Source: Metabacillus schmidteae
Lineage (GTDB): Bacteria > Bacillota > Bacilli > Bacillales > Bacillaceae
DNA: 64,000 nt
Assembly: GCF_903166545.1 (NCBI RefSeq)
Contig: NZ_CAESCH010000001.1
Coordinates: 186,001 to 250,000 of the forward strand
Direction of reading: 5' to 3'
The translations under genes and the position numbers were made by a program. Under the pieces are notes generated by a model, which worked only from the letters and a program-made list of their open reading frames with translations, made no database searches and was not told where the DNA came from. Positions 54,763 to 63,197 of the stretch are shown one piece after another. Position 1 is the stretch's first letter; every line of letters starts with the position of its first letter.

Positions 54763-55674
54763 ATGTTAAATCTTAATGAAGGCATGCAGTTTATCAGGTG
54801 TTCCCGTAATGAATATCTTGTAAAAAAGGGCAGTATTTCAAATTATTCTTTTCATATAAAGGATGAAGAGAAATTAGGTATTTTAGAGACTCTATTTGAA
54901 AGAATTAGTTTTCCTATTCCTCAAGAACAATTAGCAGGAGAGCTAATCAATAATATTGGCCAAACAAATGAAGAATATGTTTTAGATTTATTAGAACAAT
55001 TACTTGAAATTGATGTACTGATAGAATCCACTGCAGTTACACAAACTGAGAAATCTATTTGTGTCTTGACAGATTGGGAACATGTATCAGAGGTAAAAGA
55101 TACCTTTGAAAAAGATCACTATTCTGTTCATATCCTGGTACTTGATGAATCAAATCATGATGAGCAATTCATTCATATTCATGATGATAAGGCTGCAAGC
55201 GAAAAATTGAGATCATATGAATATGTGATTCTCTTTAAAAACCATTTTTCCCCTGGTACATTTTATCAAGTAAATAAACTATGCCTGGAGCAAAATAAAA
55301 AGTTAATTATTTCTTATCTCGATGGAAATGAAGGAATTATTATTCCTCTACTTAATTTTGATCAAGTAGGCTGTTACAATGATTTTGAAATTTTACGCGA
55401 ATCTTCTTTTTATAACCTCTTAGACTATCAAGTAATGAAGGAACGATTACTTCAACAAGATAAAATTCAACATTCATCAAGACCTCTTCACTTCCATATG
55501 CTTGTCAATCAAACGATATTATTACTAAATCATTATACACGTTTCTCATCAATGAATTATTTTGCCTACTCACTGGATTTTGAACGTATGGTAAATACGA
55601 AAACCCGATTATTGAAATTCCCAAAATGTCCAAGCTGCCAAAGTGACAAAAACCTTGTACATGCATTTATATAA
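54763..55674 (+). CDS. TOMM cyclodehydratase partner, E1-like (SagC type)
   Basis: A 303-aa protein. The N-terminal 90 residues look like the winged-helix RiPP recognition element that binds the precursor leader (DEEKLGILETLFERISFPIPQEQLAGELI). The middle part is a degenerate E1/ThiF-like fold without an ATP-binding GxGxxG motif. The C-terminus carries FPKCPSCQSD, the Cys pair typical of TOMM E1-like proteins. With the YcaO protein encoded at the end of the operon it would turn Cys and Ser into azolines. The similarity is by pattern; overall sequence is highly divergent. Confidence 0.72.
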   Translation: MLNLNEGMQFIRCSRNEYLVKKGSISNYSFHIKDEEKLGILETLFERISFPIPQEQLAGELINNIGQTNEEYVLDLLEQLLEIDVLIESTAVTQTEKSICVLTDWEHVSEVKDTFEKDHYSVHILVLDESNHDEQFIHIHDDKAASEKLRSYEYVILFKNHFSPGTFYQVNKLCLEQNKKLIISYLDGNEGIIIPLLNFDQVGCYNDFEILRESSFYNLLDYQVMKERLLQQDKIQHSSRPLHFHMLVNQTILLLNHYTRFSSMNYFAYSLDFERMVNTKTRLLKFPKCPSCQSDKNLVHAFI

Positions 55675-55694
55675 GAAGATAGGAGGATGTGCAA

Positions 55695-56507
55695 TTGGAT
55701 AAGCAAATGCTAAGCATTATGTTTGAGGAGAAGGAAGAGAAGTTCACCGGTGAAGAAGTAGCTGTTTTTAAAAGATATATTGAAGAAAACGTAGCTTATT
55801 CTGAGAACATTTTTGAGTTTTTAGAGGAGAATTTATCATACTACTCGGCTCGTTATACAAGTGAACACTATTTCTCACCATCAGAATACTTTCATGTGAA
55901 TTCAAATCCTGTTTCTTCCGATGAATTTTTAAAAAATATGGACCTGTATGAAAAATCTATTGAGTGGCATAGTTCAACTGTTCATCCACAAGACTCGGAA
56001 TATGTCATGAGAAAAGAAAAATATGTTGATTTGGGAGATTTTCCACTAACCATTAAAGAACTCATAGCTCATTTAAACGAATATAGTAAACAAGGATATT
56101 TTATGATTGATTTGCTGATCCTTGTTCATAATGAAATATACCAATACCTTCCGCAAAAGGACTTTTTATTTAAATGGAAAAATACTTCACAGATAAAAGA
56201 AAAATTAAAACAGCATCAATATTTTTCTTTCAGGTCTCTTTCAAAGGAAATCGTAGAAGATGAAAATTCTATTATCCTACTTCCTATTTTTACTCCTATT
56301 CGAAAAATGCTGTTTTTAGGAGAGTATGGGTATAAAAATGGTTTAATCCAATATGGAAGAATCTTAGAAAGAATTAGCCAGCATCTCGAAAAAACTGGAC
56401 AACCCTTTGAACATATAGAGTACCTTGATACTAGTAAAGTAAACGAAATACTTCATCTTGACGGAGTAGAAAGAAGCATTATGGAAGTTTTTATTACGAA
56501 ATCTTAA
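55695..56507 (+). CDS. Divergent SagB/nitroreductase-like protein
   Basis: A 270-aa protein whose C-terminal half follows the SagB-type nitroreductase pattern: MLFLGEYGYKNGLIQYGRILERISQHLEKTG corresponds to the segment usually written as RYGxRGYRYALLEAGHIAQNL, and VNEILHLDGVERSIMEVFI to the closing strand. The N-terminal half lacks the RRSxRxF flavin-binding signature found in the next gene. It therefore looks like a paralogue that has lost, or never had, the full FMN site and may be a structural partner in the synthetase complex. I choose TTG 55695, eight bases after AGGAGG, rather than GTG 55689. Confidence 0.6.
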   Translation: MDKQMLSIMFEEKEEKFTGEEVAVFKRYIEENVAYSENIFEFLEENLSYYSARYTSEHYFSPSEYFHVNSNPVSSDEFLKNMDLYEKSIEWHSSTVHPQDSEYVMRKEKYVDLGDFPLTIKELIAHLNEYSKQGYFMIDLLILVHNEIYQYLPQKDFLFKWKNTSQIKEKLKQHQYFSFRSLSKEIVEDENSIILLPIFTPIRKMLFLGEYGYKNGLIQYGRILERISQHLEKTGQPFEHIEYLDTSKVNEILHLDGVERSIMEVFITKS

Positions 56508-56526
56508 GAAAGGGGCTGAAGACTCT

Positions 56527-57366
56527 ATGGAAGGAACAAGAATAAAGGAAATTCCGGATAAACTGCAACAAATAAAAGAACAGCTACTAGATGTGACAGA
56601 TATGGACCAAGTAAAGGTTGCCCATGAAATAATTGATGATACACCTTACAAAACGAAGAATTACATGAAATATATGCATGATGAGTATTACATCCAGCAT
56701 AATAAAGAACATATTATTAAACAATCGCATAAAAAAATACCTCTTAAGGTGAATAGTGAACGATTTCAGAACAAAATGGTTTCACATCTAATTTCCAACA
56801 GACATTCACTGAGAGATTATGAAAACAAAAAAGTAGATTTTGAAACCTTCAGTAACATCATTCACTATAGCTTTGGTGTAAAGAACTATGGATTAGGTGC
56901 ATATAATCAAAAGAAATATCCATTTAAGTATACTAACTCACAAGGCGGTCTTAACTATCTTGATTTGTACATAGTGGTCAATAATGTTGAAGGATTAGAG
57001 CAGGGCTTATATTACTACGATTTTATAAATGATGAACTTTGCTTAATGGACATTGGTAACATGAGGCCGCTTATTAACGAAATTAACTTTCAAAATGAAT
57101 TTACAGTATACAGTAATTTTATCTGTTTCATCGTGGCAGATATGGAAAGAGTTGTTCCGAAGTATTATAAGAGAGCATACCGTTTTTCCCATGTTGATAC
57201 AGGAATTCTAGCTGCCTATTTACAGCTAATTGCAGAATATCATGATTTGGGGTCCTGTTCTGTTGCCGGATATTTAGAACATAAATTAGAGGAGTTGCTT
57301 GACCTTTCAAGCAATGATTATCCTATTCTATCGATTTGTTTTGGATATAAGCCAGAGGAGGTTTAG
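56527..57366 (+). CDS. SagB-type FMN dehydrogenase of the TOMM cluster
   Basis: A 279-aa nitroreductase-fold oxidase. The flavin motif NRHSLRDYENKKV is at residues 91-103. FKYTNSQGGLNYLDLYIVVNNVEGLEQGLYYYD (about 140-172) is a clear SagB-family signature, and the C-terminus has YLQLIAEYHDLGSCSVAGYLEHKLEELLDL. It should oxidise azolines to aromatic thiazoles and oxazoles using FMN. The TAG stop at 57364-57366 is followed in the same frame by the CAAX protease reading frame, a point discussed separately. AAAGGGG lies 11 bases upstream of the ATG. Confidence 0.85.
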   Translation: MEGTRIKEIPDKLQQIKEQLLDVTDMDQVKVAHEIIDDTPYKTKNYMKYMHDEYYIQHNKEHIIKQSHKKIPLKVNSERFQNKMVSHLISNRHSLRDYENKKVDFETFSNIIHYSFGVKNYGLGAYNQKKYPFKYTNSQGGLNYLDLYIVVNNVEGLEQGLYYYDFINDELCLMDIGNMRPLINEINFQNEFTVYSNFICFIVADMERVVPKYYKRAYRFSHVDTGILAAYLQLIAEYHDLGSCSVAGYLEHKLEELLDLSSNDYPILSICFGYKPEEV

Positions 57367-57369
57367 GAA

Positions 57370-57960
57370 ATCGTTATCCTACAAATATTACTCCTTATGA
57401 TCCTTATGTTCATTCTTAGAAAGAATAGAAAAGCACCATATCTATATGCAGGTACATTAGCTATATGTATCACAACAAACATTTTCTTATTAAACTCTAT
57501 ACATTTTAATCTATCGTTTTCTATCTTGACGGTATTTATCGTTGTTATGCTTTCTTTTCTGTTTTTTATGCTTGATTTTTTCATTCTAAATATGATTACT
57601 CAAAAAGTCATACTTATAGATCTTTCCTACTATTTTAAAGGAAAAGTCCATTTTCCAGCATTCTTTCTATCCCTCATCATAGGGATACAAGAAGAGTTAC
57701 TGTTTCGATATTATCTATTTCAAGACAATGATTATTCTGATCTTTTACTGCTTTTTTTGGGAAGCATTTGTTTTGGATTGATTCATATCTCTTTCTCCTA
57801 CTATGATGTTTTTTCCAAAGCAATATTAAGTTTGATCTGTGGAGTGATATTTCTTTTGACAAATAGTATCCTCCTATCCATCCTCTTTCATGGAATTTAT
57901 AATTATTTAACCTTAAAAAATAAATCATCAAAATCGGAGGTTGTTACTGTTGCAAGTTAA
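57370..57960 (+). CDS. CAAX protease (SagE-like, CPBP family) of the TOMM cluster
   Basis: A polytopic membrane protease of about 187-196 aa. The CPBP motifs are present: EELLFRYYLF, FGLIHISFSYYD, and SILFHGIYNY, giving the catalytic Glu-Glu and two His. In streptolysin S and plantazolicin clusters the related SagE/PznE protein is thought to remove the leader peptide or give immunity. The first ATG (57397) lacks a Shine-Dalgarno, whereas AGGAGG at 57356-57361 is eight bases before an ATC codon (57370) in frame, so the start is unresolved. Its end overlaps the ATPase gene. Confidence 0.75.
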   Translation: MVILQILLLMILMFILRKNRKAPYLYAGTLAICITTNIFLLNSIHFNLSFSILTVFIVVMLSFLFFMLDFFILNMITQKVILIDLSYYFKGKVHFPAFFLSLIIGIQEELLFRYYLFQDNDYSDLLLLFLGSICFGLIHISFSYYDVFSKAILSLICGVIFLLTNSILLSILFHGIYNYLTLKNKSSKSEVVTVAS

Positions 57961-58840
57961 CGTAAACTCCTTAGTCAAAAGCTACGGTGATAAAACAGTA
58001 TTGGATGGCATTAACTTATCTTTACAAAATCCCGGGGTGTATTTAATTGCCGGACCAAATGGAAGTGGAAAAACGACCCTTCTCGAAATCCTTGTCGGGC
58101 TTCGACATTATAACGATGGGCAGGTGACAATTAACGACAGTAGAGTTGATCACATTAATATAAGAAACTATGTGGGATTTCTCACACAAAGTAATACTCT
58201 CCGCAAAAATTGTACCGTGGCAGAGGAATTAAATCTTATAAAAGACTTATTTAAGTTAGATATCGACACGTACGATTATTTGAAAGAGTTTAAACTGCAG
58301 GAATACTATCATCAAAAAACAAAAATGTTGTCCGGCGGAACAAAAAGAAGAGTACTAATTGCCATGTTATTCATGCCCAAGTATCGCATTGTTGTACTGG
58401 ATGAACCTGTTTCAGGACTTGATACATTTAGTCGAGATGAAATATGGAATATGATTCGGGATTATTCACAAGACAATATTGTTATTGTTTCTGATCACTA
58501 TTTAAATCAGGCTGCACAATATAGTGACTATGTATATCTATTGAATAAAGGAAAAGTCGTCCTTCACGGCAACACAAATGAGCTAATTGAAGATTTTGAA
58601 CGGGGCTTCGTCATTAAAACAAGAAAACATTATTTACAAGAACTTAAGCAATACATAAATGAAGGAAATTCACAACTTGATTTAAAAGTTTCCGGTTCGG
58701 TCTATAACTTCTTTATAAAGAAAGAGGATTACGATACCTTTCATTCAGTAAATTCTTCCGCAAAATTCAACATGCATCCAGTAAATTTGGAAGATATTTA
58801 TTTTTATCACACAGGAGAGTTAATGAAGGAAACGGAGTGA
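57950..58840 (+). CDS. ABC exporter ATPase of the TOMM cluster (SagG-like)
   Basis: A 296-aa ATPase of the drug-exporter type. The Walker A is GPNGSGKTT (near 34-42), the signature LSGGTKRRVLIAML (near 127) and the Walker B IVVLDEPVSGLD (near 147). A C-terminal extension of about 80 residues follows the ATPase core. It should drive export of the modified peptide through the permease encoded next. TTG 57950 is chosen as start, nine bases after GGAGG, overlapping the protease gene by 11 bases. Confidence 0.88.
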   Translation: MQVNVNSLVKSYGDKTVLDGINLSLQNPGVYLIAGPNGSGKTTLLEILVGLRHYNDGQVTINDSRVDHINIRNYVGFLTQSNTLRKNCTVAEELNLIKDLFKLDIDTYDYLKEFKLQEYYHQKTKMLSGGTKRRVLIAMLFMPKYRIVVLDEPVSGLDTFSRDEIWNMIRDYSQDNIVIVSDHYLNQAAQYSDYVYLLNKGKVVLHGNTNELIEDFERGFVIKTRKHYLQELKQYINEGNSQLDLKVSGSVYNFFIKKEDYDTFHSVNSSAKFNMHPVNLEDIYFYHTGELMKETE

Positions 58841-58846
58841 GATCAT

Positions 58847-59608
58847 ATGAGGACTCAAATGGCCTTTTATAAAGTGGAAATGAGAGCATTACTGCGAGAA
58901 CCTGTTTCAATTTTTTTCATGATTATTTTACCTATTATATTGACCATCGTCTTTGGCGGGGCTTTCGGAAGAGAGATGACTCAATATGGAGAAAATGTAT
59001 TAGGAATTGATACAGTTGTTCCTGTCAATATTGTGTTCCTCCTTGCAAATGCCGGGTTAATGGGAATTCCGATAACCATTTTGGAACTAAAGGAGCAGGG
59101 AGTATTAAAAAGATACAGTACCTATCCGATCAATATTAGAAGTTATTTCTCTGCTTTAGTTCTCACCTTTTCAACTTTTAGTATTCTATCTACATTTCTT
59201 TTTGTTACATTGTCATTTGTCGCATACGGTGCATCTTTTTACATGAATGGCATTGAGATACTATATTTCATTCTTCTCTACTTATTGATCATTTATATTT
59301 TTTATGCAATGGGCTTTTTAATTGCGTTATTTATTAAATCTGCAAGAACAGCTAATTTAGTTTCTTCAGGTCTTTTTATGGCACTGCTATTCACTTCTGG
59401 AATTGTCCTACCATTGGATTCATTACCAGAATATGTACAATATGCAGCAAAAATATTTCCGATGTCACACAGTATAGAGGTTATTCAAATGCTTTGGATT
59501 AGTGAACTTTCAATTAATGAATCTTTTGGTAGCCTATTATACTTATTCTTACTGGCAGCCGTTCTATTTATCGTATTAAGGAGTGTGAAGGTTAGATGGG
59601 ACTCGTAA
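58847..59608 (+). CDS. ABC-2 type permease of the TOMM cluster (SagH/I-like)
   Basis: A 253-aa membrane protein with six predicted helices. ABC-2 family landmarks are MIILPIILTIVFGGAFG near the N-terminus and ARTANLVSSGLFMALLFTSGIVLPLDSLP near 165-193. It partners the upstream ATPase to export the peptide. Streptolysin S uses two permeases (SagH and SagI); here a single one is found, so it may work as a homodimer. Its end overlaps the YcaO gene by 13 bases. Confidence 0.86.
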   Translation: MRTQMAFYKVEMRALLREPVSIFFMIILPIILTIVFGGAFGREMTQYGENVLGIDTVVPVNIVFLLANAGLMGIPITILELKEQGVLKRYSTYPINIRSYFSALVLTFSTFSILSTFLFVTLSFVAYGASFYMNGIEILYFILLYLLIIYIFYAMGFLIALFIKSARTANLVSSGLFMALLFTSGIVLPLDSLPEYVQYAAKIFPMSHSIEVIQMLWISELSINESFGSLLYLFLLAAVLFIVLRSVKVRWDS

Positions 59609-61023
59609 ATGAAAAGAAAAGAGTAAAGGTCACTATTCAAAATAAACGAAAAATTTCAGAACCTCCTTTTCTTGAATATGAGGATTTCACCAATTATAAA
59701 GAGATGAGCAGCTACTTAGGATATTTTAATCTTATTAAAAAACTTGATATTGTCATGGCACCCTCTTCAGAAATTCCATTGTACATCGGAAATTGTGAAT
59801 TCATGAATATCAACTATTTCTTTAATTATTTACTCAGACGAACAAGCATGAGTGTAAAGTTAAATGAATCTATCTTTGCCGGTGGAAAAGGGTTTACTTT
59901 ATACAAAGCTATTTGTTCTTCCCTTGGAGAGGCATTTGAAAGACTTATGGCATGCCTTGAATATTTTGAACAAAAGGAACTCATTGAACTGGGATCTTAT
60001 CATGACCTGCAGAAAAAAGGAATGAACGCCATTCATCCTCATGACATTAGGAATTTTTCAGCAGATCAATTTATGGATGAAAACTTTTTATTTGAAGAGT
60101 TCCATGAAGACACCTATACCAGCTGGATAAAGATGGAGGAATTAAATTCTGGAGATATCGTCTATATACCAGCTTGCCTTATTCTTATGTACTATAAACC
60201 CCAAACTCCAGAAGAAAAGAGAATAGGTTATGCTACTTCAGGTGGTCTTACATCCCATTACTTAGAGCACCATGGTATTGGGCACGGTCTGATGGAAATT
60301 ATAGAACGGCATGAAATAAATCTATCTTGGTACTGCCAGGTAAAACCCGAAGAGATTATCATTGATAAAATTCATAATAAACAATTAGAGAGATTTAAAG
60401 ATTATATTAAAGAAAAAAACATCCGTTTCTTTAGACACAATGTGGATCAGCAAAATTTTCATGTCATTACAGCCATGTCCTTTGACGATGATATGACCAA
60501 ATACTCCTTTAATACTGGAGGGGGAATTTCATCAGACATTGAAAAAGCAATACTTGCTTCAATGGAAGAATATACACAAGCCGTTAATAATACGCGAAAG
60601 ATCGTTTATGCTCCTAACTGGCTGACATCTAAATTTTCAAATGGAGTATTGGATGTTAATGAGGATGATGATCCTAAACATTTCAAGACATTCTATCAAG
60701 CAGTTTCATACTATGGACTTAAGAGTAATCAGCATAAGTTGAATTGGTATGTAAAAGGGAATCAACAGAGACTACTTTCTGATATAAAAGAGAATCAAAC
60801 AAATCAAAACATTCTTGATTACGTAAAAAAGCACCACCTTAACCCTTATATCTCCAGACTACTGATAGGAGATCGTTTTAAACATATTTATATCTCCAAA
60901 GTATTTATGAAAGAATTTACCCCTGCATTTATCGCGGGCGTACCTGTCCTTGGCCATGAGAAATATGACGAATACTTAGCAGAAGGTGTAGACATTAATA
61001 ATGAGATCCTGCCATTCCCTTAA
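59596..61023 (+). CDS. YcaO-domain cyclodehydratase of the TOMM cluster (SagD type)
   Basis: A 475-aa YcaO protein that uses ATP to close Cys and Ser/Thr side chains onto the backbone. The ATP-binding helices are recognisable in FTLYKAICSSLGEAFERLMACLEYF (near 100), ATSGGLTSHYLEHHGIGHGLMEIIERHEI (near 213-240) and ISSDIEKAILASMEEYTQAV (near 315). The extreme C-terminus NNEILPFP is the proline-containing tail found in TOMM YcaO enzymes and needed for activity. It overlaps the permease gene and is followed 34 bases later by the precursor gene. Confidence 0.9.
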   Translation: MGLVNEKKRVKVTIQNKRKISEPPFLEYEDFTNYKEMSSYLGYFNLIKKLDIVMAPSSEIPLYIGNCEFMNINYFFNYLLRRTSMSVKLNESIFAGGKGFTLYKAICSSLGEAFERLMACLEYFEQKELIELGSYHDLQKKGMNAIHPHDIRNFSADQFMDENFLFEEFHEDTYTSWIKMEELNSGDIVYIPACLILMYYKPQTPEEKRIGYATSGGLTSHYLEHHGIGHGLMEIIERHEINLSWYCQVKPEEIIIDKIHNKQLERFKDYIKEKNIRFFRHNVDQQNFHVITAMSFDDDMTKYSFNTGGGISSDIEKAILASMEEYTQAVNNTRKIVYAPNWLTSKFSNGVLDVNEDDDPKHFKTFYQAVSYYGLKSNQHKLNWYVKGNQQRLLSDIKENQTNQNILDYVKKHHLNPYISRLLIGDRFKHIYISKVFMKEFTPAFIAGVPVLGHEKYDEYLAEGVDINNEILPFP

Positions 61024-61057
61024 CCTATTAATCTATTTATTAAAAGGAGGTGAGAAT

Positions 61058-61171
61058 ATGAAGGTAATCAAAAAAGTTGAAGACCAAAAGGACTTCAACG
61101 CAAGTGCATTATCACCAGGCGGATGGTGCTGCTCTTGCTGCTGCTGGTGCTGGGTAAACATCTTCAATTAA
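61058..61171 (+). CDS. Streptolysin S-like TOMM precursor peptide, 37 aa
   Basis: A short gene with a perfect AAAAGGAGGTGAG site seven bases before its ATG, directly after the YcaO gene. The leader (residues 1-22) is charged, begins MKVIKKVEDQKDFN and ends SALSPGG, very like the VAPGG junction of SagA. The core (residues 23-37) begins WCCSCCCWCW and ends VNIFN: six Cys, one Ser and three Trp. Up to seven residues could become azoles. The DFNASAL segment resembles the FxxxB leader motif of this family, although the branched residue is one place late. A terminator follows. No other reading of this locus explains the cluster as well. Confidence 0.9.
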   Translation: MKVIKKVEDQKDFNASALSPGGWCCSCCCWCWVNIFN

Positions 61172-61186
61172 TTTGTTTGAAGGAGG

Positions 61187-61214
61187 GGGAGTATTTGCGA
61201 GATACTCCCTTTTC
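61187..61214 (+). terminator. Terminator of the TOMM operon
   Basis: GGGAGTAT pairs with ATACTCCC around a seven-base loop and is followed by TTTT, 15 bases after the precursor stop codon. The stem would also protect the precursor mRNA from 3' decay. Confidence 0.85.
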
Positions 61215-61409
61215 CTATACCTATCACTATTTTATTCTACTCTCAATAAATTATACATTGTTTTTTGCTTTTTCTGAACAATGAAAAGTATTCCTGATTC
61301 TAATCAGTTCATAACATCATTTTTATTATAAAAATGATACCCTTTTATATGAGTTTTTAATCTCCTTCTTACAATACTTGATTCTGGACGTTTTTCAGGG
61401 AAAGTTAAT

Positions 61410-63197
61410 TCAGGTTTTTGATCCTATTTTTGGAGTTGCTTCTAAATTTGTATTCTGAAGCTGTTGTTTTGCAAGCTTTCTATATAATTCATGATGTTCA
61501 ATTAATTCATAATGTGTACCGATACCTGTAATATTCCCACCATCTAAAACAATAATTTGATCTGCATCAATAACAGTTGATAAACGGTGTGCGATAACAA
61601 GTGTTGTTCTACCTCTCATTAAACGTTTAAGTGCATGTTGAACAAGATGTTCTGAAGCACTATCTAAATTAGAAGTTGCTTCATCTAATAAAAGAATTTT
61701 CGGATCACGTATTAAAGCACGGGCAATCGCAATTCGTTGTCTTTGTCCTCCTGATAGCTTTATCCCCCGTTCGCCAACCTCTGTATCAAATTTCTGTGGA
61801 AGTCGAGAAATAAAATCTAAAGCATTGGCGAGATCTGCCGCTACTTCTATTTCTTTCTCTGCAACTTCTCTTTCCATACCGTATATAATATTATTCCGAA
61901 TTGTTCCTGACATGAGCGGACTCTCCTGAGATACATAGCTAAATTGACTACGCCATGACTTAAGGTTGAAATCCTTTATATTTGTATCACCAAGTAAGAT
62001 TTCTCCTGACGTTGGAATATAAAATCTTTCTAGTAAGGCAAATAAGGTTGTTTTACCACTCCCGCTTGGACCGACAAATGCGGTGGTCTTTCCAGTAGGA
62101 ATGGACAATATCATATTTCTTAGGATAGAAGTTCCTTTTTTATATCCAAAGTTAATATCTTTAAAATGAATATCCTGAGAAGGGTTTTGAACAATAAGGT
62201 TATCTTCACTCGGTTCTCTATTAAGAGATAGAATGTATTGAACTCGTTCAGCTCCTCCCATTGCCTTCTGAAAAGCTGTAAAAAACCCTGCCATTTGGCT
62301 AAAAGGAACTACAATTTGAAACATATAAATGATTATGGCTACGAGAGAACCTGCTGTTAAAGCACCGGAAGCTACTTGAACACCGCCGTAACCAATTAGG
62401 AGAACAAGTACGAGCATCATCGTAAATGACATGAAAGGTGTAATAACAGCAAGAATTTTTGCTTCCTTTAAACCATATTGGAATAAGTGATGTATAAGGT
62501 CATTTCCTCTTCGTTGTTCTGTTTTCTCTGCAACAAAAGCCTTAACAAGTCGAATATCAGTTAAAACTCTTCCTAAATTTGCAGAAAACCCTGCCATCTC
62601 ATCTTGTGTTAGCTGTGAAACTTTATACATCTTTTGTCCCAGCGGCATAATAATCGCAATTGATAGTGGAACAGCAATGAGCATAATTAATGTCATTTTC
62701 CAATCAATAAAAAGGAGAATGATGACCGAACCTACAATAGTGATTAGTCCAGTAATAAAAGTAATTAAGTGTTGCGTAATTAGCGTTTTAATTGTATTTG
62801 TATCTTGGGTTATCCGGCTCATCGTATCTCCTGACTCATGTTGGTCAAAATAAGGTATTGGTGAATGGAGAACATGTTCCCAAAGTCGCTTTCTTATAGA
62901 TGCAACAATTGATTCTCCTAAATATGTCATAAAATAATAGGAAAGTCCTGATGATATTGTTTGCACAATAAACGCAACAGCCAATAAAAGAATAACCGAC
63001 ACCTCTAAAGCTGATTGGGAAAGCTGATCTACCAATGATTTTGTAAATAGAGGAACAATTAGCCCAGCCCCAGTCTCAAGCAAGCTAAGAACAACGGCCA
63101 CACAAAATATTGTTACAGGTGGTTTTGAATTTTTAATAAGGGCCCAAAATTCACCAATATGATTCGCTTTAGGAAGATTCTTTTTCTCCATTTCCAT
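61410..63197 (-). CDS. BmrA-like multidrug ABC exporter
   Basis: A 595-aa half-transporter that should act as a homodimer. Six helices lie in residues about 25-310. The ATPase domain has Walker A GPSGSGKTT (near 373), the Q-loop SQESPLMSG, the signature LSGGQRQRIAIARAL (near 478) and Walker B ILLLDEATSNLD. The length and sequence resemble BmrA (YvcC) of B. subtilis. It is encoded with a MerR-family regulator, whose gene it overlaps by 29 bases, a typical drug-inducible pair. Its closeness to the TOMM cluster on the opposite strand may be chance or added self-protection. Confidence 0.88.
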   Translation of the reverse strand: MEMEKKNLPKANHIGEFWALIKNSKPPVTIFCVAVVLSLLETGAGLIVPLFTKSLVDQLSQSALEVSVILLLAVAFIVQTISSGLSYYFMTYLGESIVASIRKRLWEHVLHSPIPYFDQHESGDTMSRITQDTNTIKTLITQHLITFITGLITIVGSVIILLFIDWKMTLIMLIAVPLSIAIIMPLGQKMYKVSQLTQDEMAGFSANLGRVLTDIRLVKAFVAEKTEQRRGNDLIHHLFQYGLKEAKILAVITPFMSFTMMLVLVLLIGYGGVQVASGALTAGSLVAIIIYMFQIVVPFSQMAGFFTAFQKAMGGAERVQYILSLNREPSEDNLIVQNPSQDIHFKDINFGYKKGTSILRNMILSIPTGKTTAFVGPSGSGKTTLFALLERFYIPTSGEILLGDTNIKDFNLKSWRSQFSYVSQESPLMSGTIRNNIIYGMEREVAEKEIEVAADLANALDFISRLPQKFDTEVGERGIKLSGGQRQRIAIARALIRDPKILLLDEATSNLDSASEHLVQHALKRLMRGRTTLVIAHRLSTVIDADQIIVLDGGNITGIGTHYELIEHHELYRKLAKQQLQNTNLEATPKIGSKT

